Assembly (NCBI RefSeq): GCF_023856365.1
Contig: NC_064535.1
Location: 10,870,363 to 10,934,362 of the forward strand
Origin: Brienomyrus brachyistius
Lineage: Eukaryota; Chordata; Actinopteri; Osteoglossiformes; Mormyridae
Reading direction: 5' to 3'
DNA: 64,000 nucleotides
Below are positions 11,451 to 23,902 of this stretch, in pieces. Below the pieces are notes generated by a model, which saw only the letters and a program-made list of their open reading frames with translations, had not been told where the DNA came from and ran no database searches. Positions within the stretch are counted from its first letter, which is position 1. The number at the start of each line of letters is the position of its first letter. The position numbers and the translations under genes are program-made.

Positions 11451-11744
11451 TGATTTTGTCAGAAGATCTCTGTCTCAGTATTGTCAATGAACATCTCCCA
11501 CATATTTATCCCCTTTGTAGGCAAACAAATGTCAAACAAATAAGTAAACAGAGTCTGAGAAGGTTCTATTTCAGTGGATACTTGTTCTGCACTGTAAAAT
11601 TATTGCTGCAACAAATTCTCTTTAGATTCTGTTGCCCACTGAATCTAAAGTTTTACTTTTGGATGTAGTACCCCTAGGATTGTACAGAATAATAAAAATT
11701 GTCAGATTTCTCCAATCAGGATCGCTTCAAACCCGATAACTTAC

Positions 11745-12133
11745 CTCTGTTTTCTGTTTTTTTCGTGGGGTCCACCTTAGGTTGGAAATGCATTAGGTCA
11801 GACATAGAGTGGGCAGCAGAGAGCTTCTGTGGGCCAAGCAACTGGGAACGCTTTTTCTTGGGTTTCAGCTGATGGTTCCCAGTACTGGAATGGGACCCCA
11901 CCTCACAGAAGGATGAGCGTGATATAATAGCAGAAGAAGCGTCAGAAAAGAGTCCATCGTGCTTACGGCCCTTCATTTTGTCCTTGAATTTAGAAAAAGG
12001 CGAGCGAGTCTTTTCTTTCATTGAGAGGTCAAACATGCTGGCAGTCAAGTTATTCCTCACAAATTGGATGCTGATCTGAATTTGTCCTCGATTCTTCCAT
12101 TTCTTGCCTGGCCTGGACTCCAAGCTAAACCAA
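11745..12133 (-). CDS. RAB11FIP2: RAB11FIP2 second exon
   Basis: Encodes about 129 residues directly after the C2 domain. It starts WFSLESRPGKKWKNRG (human WFRLESKQGKRIKNRG) and carries the class I FIP signature FVRNNLTASMFDLSMKEKT and SPFSKFKDKMKGRK. It also has LLGPQKLSAAHSMSDL; the AHS serine is the residue known as Ser227 in human FIP2, a MARK2/Par1b target. The acceptor is CAACTATGCATATAAG before T at 12133, completing the GA split codon of exon 1 as Asp (Glu in human). The donor is AGAG/GTAAGT after 11745 and leaves one base of a codon. Upstream of the acceptor the frame runs open for a while into the intron, but this has no similarity to FIP2. Confidence 0.93.
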
Positions 12134-12558
12134 CTTATATGCATAGTTGGGAAAAAAAGACATAAAGGATGAATCTTATATATTTCATTAATATATATTT
12201 TTTTTAATTGTTTGAATAAATTATTTGGGACTATTAAATTTAAGAAACAATAAAAAAATAGTAATAAATAACAATGATAGTAATAATAATGACAGATGAA
12301 AATGGTTATTAAAATGTTTAAAATCATTGCTACACTTATTCATCATTCCAACTTCGTAATCCTCTATTATACAAAGATTCCGATTTCACACTTAGCTGAA
12401 ACAGGGATTTAAAATCCAAAAATGTGTTTACACCACTTGTTTACATACTGAATCGATACATAAATGAATAGGAGCCCTGCAGAATCAGAAGATCAGCCAA
12501 AATACATATTCTGCATATGATGCCTATGTATGCATGCATACACACATATCTATTGGAT

Positions 12559-13058
12559 ATACTGTACTGTGCAAAAGTCAAAGAAAATTATGTTTCAATA
12601 ATCATCATGTTGGTGTCACGTCTGTCAAAGTGTGTTAGCTTAACCATTACAAAACATCTCTTAAAATCATCCCAGCATTTGCAGCAACCATCCAATACAA
12701 AAATATATTATTTTACTTGACCATTATCCCAGCATGTTTGGTTAATCAATAAGTCATTGAGCTGTTTAACTAATTAAGTCAAATAGGAGAGCTGGTGGTT
12801 CAATTTTACAAATATATTGAATAGCTGGAGTGCCCCAAAGGAGGGTTTTGGGAACTGAAGTGATATTTATCTAGCCGTGTAACATCAGTAACTATTTGGA
12901 GGACTCAAGAAAGCCTTGTTAGTTATTATTATGTTATTGTTCTGTTCTATTGTGCTATGATGTTAAATTCTGATATTTTTTTTCTGAGCAAATATACACA
13001 TACCTCTCAGTAGCTTTTATTTATCTTCTCTGCCTAACTCTTTTGCTCAGTACAGTAT
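12559..13058. mobile_element. Tc1-type MITE, copy 1
   Basis: About 500 bp starting TACTGTACTGTGCAAAAGTC and ending GCCTAACTCTTTTGCTCAG followed by TACAGTA, which together form imperfect terminal inverted repeats ending in TA. The interior matches copy 2 at 13411-13929 in the same orientation (for example the GTGTGTTAGC/GTGTGTCAGC, AATTAAGT and GGAACTGAAGTG/GGAACGGGAGTG blocks). It has no transposase coding. Confidence 0.8.
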
Positions 13059-13189
13059 ATACACAACTACATAGAACAGTGACAGAAACTGCTAGTTAAA
13101 GCTGCCCTACTTCACAATTGGGAATGATATATAAGTTTCAGTCATTTTAAATGGGTTTCTATGCTTTTATAACTAAGGGGATTTACTGT

Positions 13190-13380
13190 TAGGTGCCATT
13201 AAGTTGATGTTGACTCCTGGTGACCGAAGAGATGGCATCTTTAAAGAAATTCCCATGCAGAAGGTTACAGGTTCACATTTCCAGCCAGTAGATTAAACAC
13301 ATCACCACTAGGTCCATGTGCATGGCCCTCAACACATTCCAGGGATACTAGATGCTGACTGATCCTATACTCTTACCCCA
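13190..13380. repeat. Possible SINE-like fragment between the two MITEs
   Basis: Contains TTAGGTGCCATTAAGTTGATG followed by GACTCCTGGTGACC, wording that recurs in vertebrate dispersed repeats. The class is uncertain. Confidence 0.25.
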
Positions 13381-13410
13381 AAACCGGTTCTCATCTGTAT
13401 ATACTGTACA

Positions 13411-13929
13411 TACAGTACTGTGCAAAAGTCTTAGGCAGCCCAAAAAAAAATAATGTTTAAATAACTGTCATGTTGGTGTAAAAATATGCTGTTACGCCTA
13501 GTAAAGTGTGTCAGCTTTGCCATTTCAAAACCTCTGCTAAAATAACCCTGTTATTTCCAGCAACCATACAACACACCCGTGTACTTTTTGACCTGACCAC
13601 TAGCCCACCTCATATTCAACATCTCGCTCACTTTTTTAACTAATTAAGTTAATTAATTAAGCGAGCTGGTGGTGAAATTTAATAAAGACATAGAATGGTT
13701 CGGGTGCCACTGAAGAGAGGTTTGGGAACGGGAGTGGTGTTCATCTAAGAATCCAAGTACATATAAGTAACTTTTTGGAGAACAGAAGACCTTTTTACCA
13801 GTTTTTATTGTGTTACTCGTAATTTTCATATGTCCTTATGTTAAATTATATTTTTTTGTGCACTTACTACCCAGATAAATAGCGTTAAACATTTCTTTTG
13901 AGTGCCTAAGACTTTTGCAGAGTGCTGTA
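13411..13929. mobile_element. Tc1-type MITE, copy 2
   Basis: A 519-bp element including the flanking TA at each end. The left end is TACAGTACTGTGCAAAAGTC then TTAGGCA; the right end is TGCCTAAGACTTTTGCAG then AGTGCTGTA. The TA dinucleotide target and inverted ends are characteristic of Tc1/mariner non-autonomous elements. It is the better preserved of the two copies here. Confidence 0.87.
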
Positions 13930-14564
13930 TGTTTCTGTGTTTCTCAGGCAGGGTGAGGTCTGTGAAAAACACCTAATTTCCCCATGGGGATGAATGACTA
14001 AAGTACAGCTATTCTCTTCTGCCTTCAACTTTTCTAAGCCTTAAGCTTTTTTCCAGTGCAGTCTCCTCAATTATCAAAACAGGATAGCTGATCAAGATTA
14101 CAGTTGTTTGTTGTCTGCCTACAGTATTCTTAAAAGTCTTAAAATTCCAAAGACACTGACGAATGTCCCTTTTTCTTCTTTTGTTCTTTACCTCTGTGAA
14201 GTGTTTTTGAAAATACCATGTTATGAACAATTCTGATCTTTGTACTTTCAGATACAAGAGTACTTCTGTATATTTTTTTCAAGGTCCTTCAACACAGCTC
14301 TTCCAAGTGACAGGCTGTTCCAAGGGGACAAAAGCTTTTTTTCTTTACAGTCAACACTACAGTTAGCTGACATACATTTATTTTCTTAACACTTCACTCT
14401 GCTCTTTAAATTTCTTTGTGTATTAAAATTCATTTCCTATTAAGTGTGATCTCATCAGCCAGTGGTGATCAGCTATTGGCATGTAATAAAAGTGGAAATT
14501 TGACAGCACCTTACACACTCTGTTAGATCTCCTTTCTTTAACGTTTAACTACAAACCAGAAAAA

Positions 14565-14770
14565 GCCAACGTCCAACTACTTTTCCTGGTCAGGGTCACA
14601 AGGAGCCTGGAGATCATCCAAGGCAGCACAGGACATATGGCTGGAGTACGCCTTGGATGGGATGCCAGTCCATCTCAAGGAACATACACCAACACTGACA
14701 GACACACAATGGACAATTCAGGAACACCAATTAGCCCAATTTCAAGTGTTTGGACAATAAGAGGAAGCTG
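14565..14770 (+). repeat. L2/SINE-type module fragment
   Basis: Reads TTTTCCTGGTCAGGGTCACAAGG, then GGATGGGATGCCAGTCCATC, then a CAATTCAGGAACACCAATTAGCC segment, the standard order of the fish L2/SINE-type module. Confidence 0.6.
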
Positions 14771-14879
14771 TTCTTATCTATATTGCATAAGAATTTTTCA
14801 TAACAACTTACTAATGCACACCTTACCAGCTTATGGTACCGATGAAGAACCTACATCACCTCAGCTTGTTGCATCAGGC

Positions 14880-15545
14880 TAAGAGACCACAAAACCACCT
14901 GCACAACACCTCTACTACACCCATTCGGGTAAATGGACTGACCACCATCTGTGTGGACATACATTTTTCGGCGTCCAGTAAGACTCGGGGAGGTGGTTTA
15001 CTAAGGAGAAGGTACTCAATTTGTCCATATCTGATGTAAGGGGAGCTCAGAAGTAAAGCCATGCAAGGCTGCTGTACAGGACAACATACCTGGGCAGGTG
15101 CAAACCAGCTAGCTAATGCCCTCACAGAAGTTTTCAACATTTCCCTAAGCCGGCTGGCAATTCCCAAATGCTAGCACCATCATACCTGTACCAAAGAAGT
15201 CACTGGTCTCCTGACTCAATGACTATTGCCCTGTCACACTTACACCTCTGATCACGAAGTGCTACCAGACACATGAAAACTTCAAACCCAACTTCTCATG
15301 ACTCTTCAGTTGTCCTGTCATAAACGAATTGAGACGTTGACAGCAATATATCTGGCACTACCATGCTGTGCACTGGTGCCCCCCAGAGTTGTGCATGGGC
15401 AACAACATCACTGGCAGTACCCTGCTGAACACCAGCGCCCCCCAAAACTGGATGTTCAGTCCACATCTGTTCACTTTGTTGACTCAAAAGTTACTGCAAA
15501 GTACAGCTCTGAAAACACGATTAAGTTCACACAAAGGTAGTGGAT
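14880..15545 (+). mobile_element. Decayed L2/CR1-type LINE fragment
   Basis: Broken plus-strand frames give the N-terminal RT motifs of the same LINE type as at 6740: a CKAALQD/TTYLGRCKPAS-like NxAxGPDxI block (about 15060-15120), a STIIPVPKKS-like block (about 15170-15200) and LNDYCPVTLTPLITKCYQ (about 15215-15265). The final part has the MGNNITGS and FTLLTQ-like segments (about 15400-15490). Many stops; a dead copy. Confidence 0.65.
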
Positions 15546-15559
15546 CTCATCTAAATCCA

Positions 15560-15990
15560 TAATCATCAATATGGGGTTGTTCCCCCCTTTGCAACTACAA
15601 CAGCTGCCACTCTTCTGGGAAGCATTTCCACAATATTTTGGAGTGTGTCTGTGGGAAATTCATTCAGAAGAGCATTTGTGAGGTCAGGCACTGATGTGAA
15701 GACCCGGCTCACAATCTCTATTCTAGTTCATCCCAAAGGTGTTCAATGCAGTTGAGATCACGGCTCTGTGCAGACCAGTCAAGTTCTTCCACACTAAACT
15801 CACCCAACCTTGTCATTACGGACCTTGCTTTATGCACTGGGGCACAGTCAGGCGGGAACAGAAAAGGGCCTTCCCCAAACTGTTCCTGCAAATTTGGAAG
15901 CATTGGACATTTTGGAAACATGTCTCAAAATGTCTTGGTTTGCTGATGCATTGAAAGTTACATAGTATGTACAGAAGGTAGAGTGACCAT
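15560..15990 (-). mobile_element. Decayed Tc1/mariner element
   Basis: The minus strand at 15718-15921 encodes the C-terminal half of a Tc1-type DDE transposase: QFGEGPFLFPPDCAPVHKAR, VEELDWSAQSRDLNCIEHLWDELE. The metal-binding aspartate of the usual HDNAPVHKA motif is retained (PDCAPVHKA), but the LNPIEH motif is altered to LNCIEH. Sequence to 15560 continues the reading in broken frames (the TCTTCTGGGAAGCATTTCCAC part). Only a fragment is left. Confidence 0.8.
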
Positions 15991-16029
15991 GGATCTCACT
16001 ATCCAAGTGTGTCCTACTCTAAGGAAGGT

Positions 16030-17130
16030 GTAGGACATTAAGAGATTTTTTGGAATGGTCAATAGAAATTCTTCCCACTTTTCTAATGTGGCAACTTTCA
16101 CATACCAATTGTATGGGAAGGGGCTACAATGGGAATGGATGGAGGACTGTCAGATAAGTTTTAGTAACTTAAAAAAGGCTCAAACTCAAGCTCCTGCACT
16201 GGGAAATCAAAACGTGTCAAGCCTGGCACACACTGGCAACAGTGAGATGTGGTTGGGGGATTTTCATATAGAAAATATAGAAAAAATCTACTGCCCAAAG
16301 GTCATAAAAAGCATGGGTTACCTATATCAGCTCTGTAAAGCAGATGTGCAACATGATTACCATGATGATCCATTAGAAGGTCACCTGGAGAGGCTGAAAA
16401 CTGTGCTCTGTGTCTTGGATGTAGCTGAGTGACTCAGTTTATGGCAAGATGCTTGGGTGTATGTACAGTACAGGAGTACCCTGCATGCCAAAAATACAAC
16501 CACCCTAACAGTTGTCCAGATGGACATTCCCACCCCCACAGAGATTACAAAACCAGACCAAACGCTTAGATCCGATGGATCCTCTTCCAGGATGCCAATG
16601 CGGAAAAACCCGACTTTTGTATTCATTATCAAAATGAAACTTCACCAAGAGGGTTGCAGTTGTTCCCTCCCAGGAATGGAAAAGCTGCCAGAATTGCTGA
16701 CATATCAAAGAGATTTTAAACAGTTGAGGAACATCATGCACTTCTCATTTGACTGCAGAAGGCAGTTCACCAGCTGAATACCTTTGGATGTGTGCAAAAC
16801 CTGGGGGTGGGGGGGGGGTGGGTGAGGTGGAAATGCAAAAGAACTTCAATGATTTCTTAAGATGGTGGGCCATTAGCATAAGAGGGTACAGTGGAAATGG
16901 GCAGAGGATTTCACCAATTTAAAGATGGTTCCTGAACTGGGACATCAAGACCTATTCATCCTGCCGGCTATCCACAATGACGCCAATGAAGTGAGGTTGG
17001 GAGTGGTCTTAACACAGGTCAATGAGGCAGAAGACGTTTTTAATTACATCAAGATTTCTTCTAAACTCATAGACTGGATATTCTGGTTACATATTAAAAT
17101 TCATCACTTACCAGAAAGACTATTTAAATG
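16030..17130 (+). mobile_element. Decayed Ty3/gypsy pol fragments
   Basis: The first part (16055-16250) reads the end of a gypsy reverse transcriptase and the start of RNase H: a FSNVATFTYQLYGKGLQWEW segment, then DCQISFSNLKKAQTQAPALG. A second block (about 16925-17130) reads PELGHQDLFILPAIHNDANE and VRLGVVLTQVNEAEDVF, corresponding to the DxDAS...GLGAVLSQ RNase H start. Frames are broken and the pieces seem rearranged. This is not the same lineage as the intact element at 29-37.6 kb. Confidence 0.65.
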
Positions 17131-18007
17131 AAAGCCCAGATTCTTTTTAGAATTAATTTCCAGCAACCATACCTCTTAATACAGCACATCTAGATCTACC
17201 TGTGACTCTTCACACTGTTGGATTCTTGGCATATGATCTATGTAACGTTGTAGGACAAGGTATACTAACTATTACATTGCTATAAACACCTCTGTTCATA
17301 ATTGGTAGGTTGATAACTGACTGGCCTATTTGATGTTCTAGCAGCATGTCCCCCCCCCCCCCCCCCGCAACATTATTCAACTGCCCAGAGTTCTGTGTGA
17401 CACCTCAGATGAGCTAAACATACCTCAGGCCACCCATGGATGTGCTACTTGAACCCAGGGGTGTAATACACTGCCATTAGCTTTTTATAACCTGGAAAAG
17501 TGCTCAGGTTTAAAAAGCAAGGGGCTGAAGCAGGGAAAGAGGGAGGTTTCTTGAAGAGAGTCCATTGCATGGGAGAATGGTTTCCACTCCATGTATCTTG
17601 TTTGCTTTTGTATTTCAATTGTTTGTAGTCATTGGCTGGAACCCACAACTGCAGCTTCACACCTGACAGATGACGTTCTCCTCATCAACATAATCATAAT
17701 CATCATCTCCATTTTGGACTATTTGGTAAAAACATTCCCAGTTGTGCCTTTCCAGAAGACTTTTTTAAGGTTTTGAATACGTCTGTGGAATGGTTGTTTA
17801 GTGTGTTGATTACCATTTTTTGGCAGCTATTGGAATTTATGTACTATACCTTTTGCCTATAATTCACTGAGGGTCCGTTACACTATTGTTTTGTGCTGTA
17901 GATTTTGTAGGTTTTGCATACTATATGGTCACTTTTGAAATTGTCTTAATATGCATCAGTTATTAATTAAATGTAGTCATTTCTTCTACTTCCTCCTGGC
18001 TTGTCAA
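17131..18007 (-). other. RAB11FIP2 intron, unassigned
   Basis: Includes a C-run at about 17348-17365 and unassigned sequence that may belong to the neighbouring gypsy relic. No exon is visible. Confidence 0.45.
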
Positions 18008-18481
18008 CCCTCTTGCCTGTGACGTCCCTCTTGCCTGTGACGTCCTTCCAACCTGCCCGCCCTCCTGCCTGTGACGTCCTTCCAGCCTGCCGGTCTTTCT
18101 TCCTGTGACGTCTCTCCTGCCTGCCCGCCCTCCTCCCTGTGACGTCTCTCCTGTCTGCCGGTCTTTCTTCCTGTGACGTCTCTCCTGCCTGCCCGCCCCT
18201 CTGCCTGTGACGTCTCTCCTGCCTGCCCGCCCCTCTGCCTGTGACGTCTCTCCTGCCTGCCCGCCCCTCTGCCTGTGATGTCTCTCCTGCCTGCCGGTCT
18301 TTCTTCCTGTGACATCTCTCCTGCCTGCCCGCCCCTCTGCCTGTGACGTCTCTCCTGCCTGCCCGCCCCTCTGCCTGTGACGTCTCTCCTGCCTGCCCGC
18401 CCTCCTGCCTGTGACGTCTCTCCTGCCTGCCGGTCCTTCTTCCTGTGACATCTCTCCTGCCTGCCCGCCCTTCTGCCTGTG
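18008..18481. repeat. 34-bp minisatellite with CRE-like cores
   Basis: About 14 copies of a 33-34 bp unit of the form CTGCCTGTGACGTCTCTC then CTGCCTGCCCGCCC(C). Most copies contain TGACGTC, seven of the eight bases of a cAMP-response element; variants have TGACATC or TGATGTC. The region is strongly C/T-rich on the plus strand and GC-rich compared with its surroundings. Long minus-strand open frames across it simply reflect the absence of stops in the unit. Confidence 0.92.
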
Positions 18482-18599
18482 AATTTTGCCAATCTTGTTA
18501 ATTTTATTTCCGCTTCCGGGCCCTGGAGTATGGACTTCCCCTTTGAGTCTGTTTCCTTCCAACGTTTCTTCCTTATAGGGAGTTTTTCTTTTCCACTGT

Positions 18600-18710
18600 C
18601 TCCTCTGGCTTGCTCACTGGGGGCTTTATGCAGGGATAAAGTAAAGTGCTTTGAGACAATGTAATGTGAAAATGAGCTATACCAATAAAATTTAATTGAA
18701 TAATAGCATA
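18600..18710 (+). repeat. Dispersed-repeat 3' tail
   Basis: Contains GTAAAGTGCTTTGAGACAATG followed by GAGCTATACCAATAAAATTTAATTGAAT, the common fish retroelement tail of the type 'GTAAAGCGCCTTGAGAC...GCGCTATATAAATAAAATTGAATTG'. A related copy in the other orientation lies at about 45955-46020. Confidence 0.55.
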
Positions 18711-20924
18711 TGCTATTGCAAATGGGTTGATCATATTCATGTCTTTGTCAAACAGCAACATTGTAATAAGACAGTAAAATGTCATTTTAACATTTGCTTC
18801 AGCAAGGAACTAGTCTACGGTTTTTTTTAAAGTACAGTTCTGTTTGAAATTTTGAAAATGTTACTAGACGTAATTTTTTCAATGCAATTAGTACAATACA
18901 ATTGCTTTGGAGGAAGAGTCTTGTTGATAAGTTGTATTATACTACATCATTATTCACCTTTGCCTAAGAAAATGGGTTTGCCAAAATATTTCTCAAGGAA
19001 GAGAAAAAAACCAATCAAAGCTCATCAAAGCAGGTAAAATATTTCCGGAAGTCAAGACGAAGTTAATTCAGCTAATGATAATTACTGATCTATAAATTAA
19101 AATGACAACGCCAAATACTTACACTAGTATGACATTTATTTTCTATTGATTTTATTGTTATTTATTACCTCTCTGGGGCTAATAGGAGACGGTTCAGATG
19201 CATGGCAAGGCAGATGAAAGAAATGCCATTATTCCAGATTTCCAGTGAAAGGCTAGTTTAATTTAATTAGCAGGGTAAGAAAGTAGAGCATATGAACAAA
19301 GTATAGCGAAATAAACATAAATTAGGACATATAAACAAGTGTTCAAAATAGGGTATAGAGGACAAATGAACAGTTTCTCAACTGGGAAAAGATTCTAAAC
19401 TTTTAATCATGCTTGTACAACAATTTATATGGCAACTCACTAATGCAATAGCAGTTTCCCTCTGTGTAAACTGGATAGTGAGAATGATTATATTATTCTA
19501 CAAAGGGACCTTTGTCCTCAGGTAAGTCAGTGGGTGTATTAGCAATAATTATTAGGCATGTTGTCCTGTTATCATTTCCTTTTTTTGTTCCACAAACTTT
19601 CAAGGAGAGCTTGGATGTGATGATGTGCTTACTTAAAATTCCTGCCGGTTGAACAAAGAGGGAATTTGTTGATCCTCAAACACTTAATATATTTACATAA
19701 ATGTCAGCACATTTTTGTTAGTGTTCTGGGAAGGTATGAAGTTTGTATTTTGTGCAAGTTCCTCAGTGATTGTGGCATTTGACCTTACCAATCAAACACA
19801 AAGTGGCCACTGAGGGCATTGAGTGCCCGACTCAGTAACAAAGAGCAGGGTTACCATATAAAATATGCTGTGCTTTAAGTGTTGGTACAGTTATTCAGTT
19901 GTGGGAACCTTATCAGTCTTAGACAAATTATTATAAAATTAGACATTTTTAGTGAAACCGATCAATTAAGCAGCTTTTCCTCCAGTCAAAATATTCCCTT
20001 ATTTTACTTTAAAATCAGAATATTCTAAAAAACTAATGGAGTCACAAGGTAATTGATAAAAAGCCGAAGATAATATTATGCATTATAAAGGATGTCCATT
20101 GGGCTTGAGAATATGAAAACAAGGATGACCGTGCTTGAAAATAATTGTGACAGTGTAGAAAATCTTCAGGATTTGGCCAAGTAACACTTCTCTCGTTTGA
20201 TTAGGCACATACACAACATAAGACATAAGTCTGACTAAATCAAATCAAGAAATGAAAGCAAAGCCTTACTAATGAGATTACCGTGAATTATGATTATCAT
20301 GAAAACTGCACTTGTAAGCAGCACTGGAAGGAGAAAGGCGGTTATTTTTGGATGAGATCAGCAGCAAGCAACATACAGAACTGATATATGATGAATAATT
20401 ACGAGTGGTAAAAAAGGGGAAATATCTGTTATGTCCAAAGCTTGTGAGAAACACCCAGCGATTAACATTTTACAGTACATAAGCAATTAACTCCACTGCG
20501 AATGCATGGTAGAGATTTCACCACCCCTTCCACGAACATTTGGATATATGGTCACCCAAGATGTACTCTGGGATTAATAGGCCTCATATTACATTTGTCC
20601 TTGTGCGAGTTACTTGTGCAAATGTACAAGTTGTCTACATTTTTATTAAATAAAATCTACTACAGCTATTAATTTATATGAATTTACAAGAGCCTTTTTT
20701 ATACTATGCGAACCTTTTGAATATCCATCCATCTTCCACAACCCTTTGAGGGGATAATATATCTATATAATATGACGTTCGTTTTTTTGTATAGTCCATT
20801 AATTTTTCAACATTTTTTCCCGCAGGTATTCCAATAATTTCTTAAGGAAGCTGTAATTAATACATGTTTCATATAACTCATGTCACCACCCAGCGGAACA
20901 CATAGGCAAATTCTGCTAATATCT
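18711..20924 (-). other. RAB11FIP2 intron 1, nothing recognised
   Basis: AT-rich intronic sequence. I see no exon, RNA gene or clear repeat in it. Confidence 0.5.
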
Positions 20925-21020
20925 ATCCATCCATACATCCTTTTCTATTAGATCATAAACTGCTTATCCAGTACTGGGTCACGGTGAACACTGGGCACAA
21001 GGCAGGGGACAGCCAAGATG
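20925..21020. repeat. L2/SINE-type module fragment
   Basis: Reads ATCCATCCATACATCC, then AACTGCTTATCCAGTACTGG and GTCACGGTGAACACTGGGCAC. This is the 3' part of the common fish L2/SINE module. Confidence 0.6.
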
Positions 21021-23902
21021 AGATACTACAATTCTGTTTAGAATTTTAACACCACAATCTTTCAACACTGTAAAACTCAATACCGCATTGACCAATCCCA
21101 AGCAAAGAATTAAAAAGATTTGCAAGCCAAGCATTCCCCTTTGTACTGTTAGATGGGTAAATTTCATGGTAAAAGAAATTTCCGATGTACATCTTTAAAC
21201 TATGACCATCAAGAAACAATACAACTAACAAATATGGCCTCTATAAAGCCCACACAGCTGTTAGCAACAGATCAATGCCAACCAACGACCTTCGTCATGC
21301 CAAACAATGTCCGTGAAAGTCACCATCACTCTGGAAACTCTTGAGCTAAAGTTCTGCAATCAGTAAAACAAACTGCATGTGGTTACAGGTTACCAACTAT
21401 TCAGAAAAAAAAACATTTCTATCTGCTCCTAGACTGAACATTTTTTAACCACAAAGGAATATTACCCAGCTTAAGCACATTCAAATAACAATAACGTATT
21501 TCATTTGTCTGTGAAAACCTCTGAACGGCGAACAAGAGAAGAGAAGGCTTATGCATTACACTGCATTAAAAGCACAACTTGGCCATTATGCATGACTGCT
21601 TTTGGTTTGCTTGTCCATCGACTAAGAAAACTGACAGATATTGTGGACTTTTTAAAGTTTCCGTTTGGCTGTTTTGTCATACACCTCAGGCAGTTAAAGT
21701 TATCTAAGTTTTATTTTAATCTCTAGTGTTTCTGGTGTGGACATAATCCTACAGCTCACTGGCACACACAAAATATAATATGGCTCATGAGAAGCAGTCA
21801 TGTGTGGTTAGAGAGACAAACATGTATCAATCCAAGTAATTTAACAGCAAACAAGACTAAAGGACTGAATGGATTGATTTTTTTAGTTCCTTGAAATTTA
21901 TTTAAAACTTCAGTCTGGTTTCCAATTTGCTATTGGATTTGAAAGGAGTAACATAATGATTGCGTCTTTAAGTTACACACACATTGCGTGTCAGCCTCTT
22001 GAGATCCATCCTTAAATGATTTTTCATGAACAGCTCATTTTCTAGTACACATAATAAATCTTGTTATTTTTATGCAGGTAACCCTGAGTCAGTCAATGTC
22101 TCAAAATATTTATTCCTAAGCAAACTATCAGTTTTCATTTTTCAGTAACTGGTGCATTTGACTGGACTCAAACATTTTACAAAAGCAGCTTCATTATGAG
22201 AAAAAAAACATTGGTGATAATTGACGTATTTTAATTAAAGTAAATCAACATGCAGCTTCTTAAAAACCTAGTATATCTAGTCAACTAGTGCACAAAACAC
22301 TCAGCAATAGATTGTAATTGCAACTATTTCAAGTTTATAAAGTTTATAAAGTTTATATATCTTACATTAATACACACAATTTAATACATGGAAAATAAAC
22401 AGTGGAAGCCCAGATTGGGAAATATGGCAGCTAAAGCACTGGTAGGCAAAACAAATGGCAGAGGGGACTAAAACAGTGAAGAAACTATATAATTTGTCTT
22501 ATATTATGGGTGAACTACATACAACAAACAAATGATACAACTCTCAAAGATCGCAGAACTGAGTACGCCTAAATACAGCTGTTACCCACAGAACAACCAT
22601 ATCCAACCAAATCCCTTGGCATGTCAAACTAAGCTCATTACAGCTGGTATAAAGGAGCAAGAGTAAAAATAAGACAATTTCTTGTTGTATAATTTCGACT
22701 AAATATATATAAAAGAATTTAATGAACAGGGTAAGTGAAAGATACATAGAAACAGCCATTGGTGCTTCAACCAAAACTATACTCGATGGAAACTGCCCGT
22801 CTTTTCTACAAAATGGATGGCTGCATTCTGGTCCTAAGACAAATTAGTGTATCGGCTGTCTTTCACATAATGTACCCCTTCGGAAATAAACACAATTTTC
22901 ACTGTATTATTACACTTAAAAATTTTAATATGTGGCATAAATTCACTAACTATATGGCTTTGAATACATAAATACCCCGTCGTGAATGTACAGTATTTCA
23001 CAGGAGTAGTTTGAATATATTATTTGTTACATCACATTGTTTAAATTTCTCATCTTATCGCATTAGTTTGTAAGACTAATTTTTGCACTTGATCCTGGTC
23101 CATCATTGGAAGTGCAGCCTAGCAGCTCTAGCACTGAGGTAGGCTCCTTGGCAGCCATTTGTTTATCGGCCTCAGCTGTATTTCATGTTAAACAAAAGTG
23201 CAAAGCAAATAAATGCACTTTTAAGACAATTGAGAAACGCTGCTGAAGAAGTACACGTTACTGAGAACTGAATTTAACTTGTGCCCTTTTCATGTGCTGT
23301 CCCATGTCTCTGAAAGCTTCATACTGGAACTGATAGCATTATTTTCTGAGTAGTACAGACTGAATTCTCAGCTTTAACAGCCCATAATGGTGTCTGACAA
23401 GAAAAAAATAATTAGAAAACAAATACCTAATTTTTGCAAATAACACAACAAACACAAAATAATTTTGCAAACAGTGATGAATTTTGGATATCTCAAAGAT
23501 ATTTTGTAAACAGTTGGAGTGATCTACATATGTGTCTATTGTTGGACTAACAAACAAACAAAAACACTGATACACAACTTTACCTAATTTTCTACTACTT
23601 ATTTTTAAACTACTAATCAAGTAAAAAAAAATCAATAAGGCAAATAGTTGGTCAAAACACCAATGTTTATTAGTAAGTTATAAAATTTAAATGAGCAAAA
23701 AGCCACTAAAACCCAAAACACCACACATTTAATACTGAAGCCTATCTTAAAAACCACTAAAATTACTAACCAGTTTAAGGTCTTTCTACATTTTGCTCAT
23801 GCATGCAGAAATAAGAATTATTATAAGTATGCAACATTTGAAATCTCAGCCTTTCCGGCATGCATGATCTATAGATAAAGAAAACACCAGTTGTTTACTT
23901 AC
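21021..23902 (-). other. RAB11FIP2 intron 1, nothing recognised
   Basis: AT-rich intronic sequence with several short open frames that resemble nothing I know. No repeat could be identified by eye. Confidence 0.5.

Noticed and set aside
17963..18562. Minus-strand 162- and 199-residue open frames rich in GRRAGRQERRH
   Set aside because: By-product of the 34-bp minisatellite lacking stops; no known domain.
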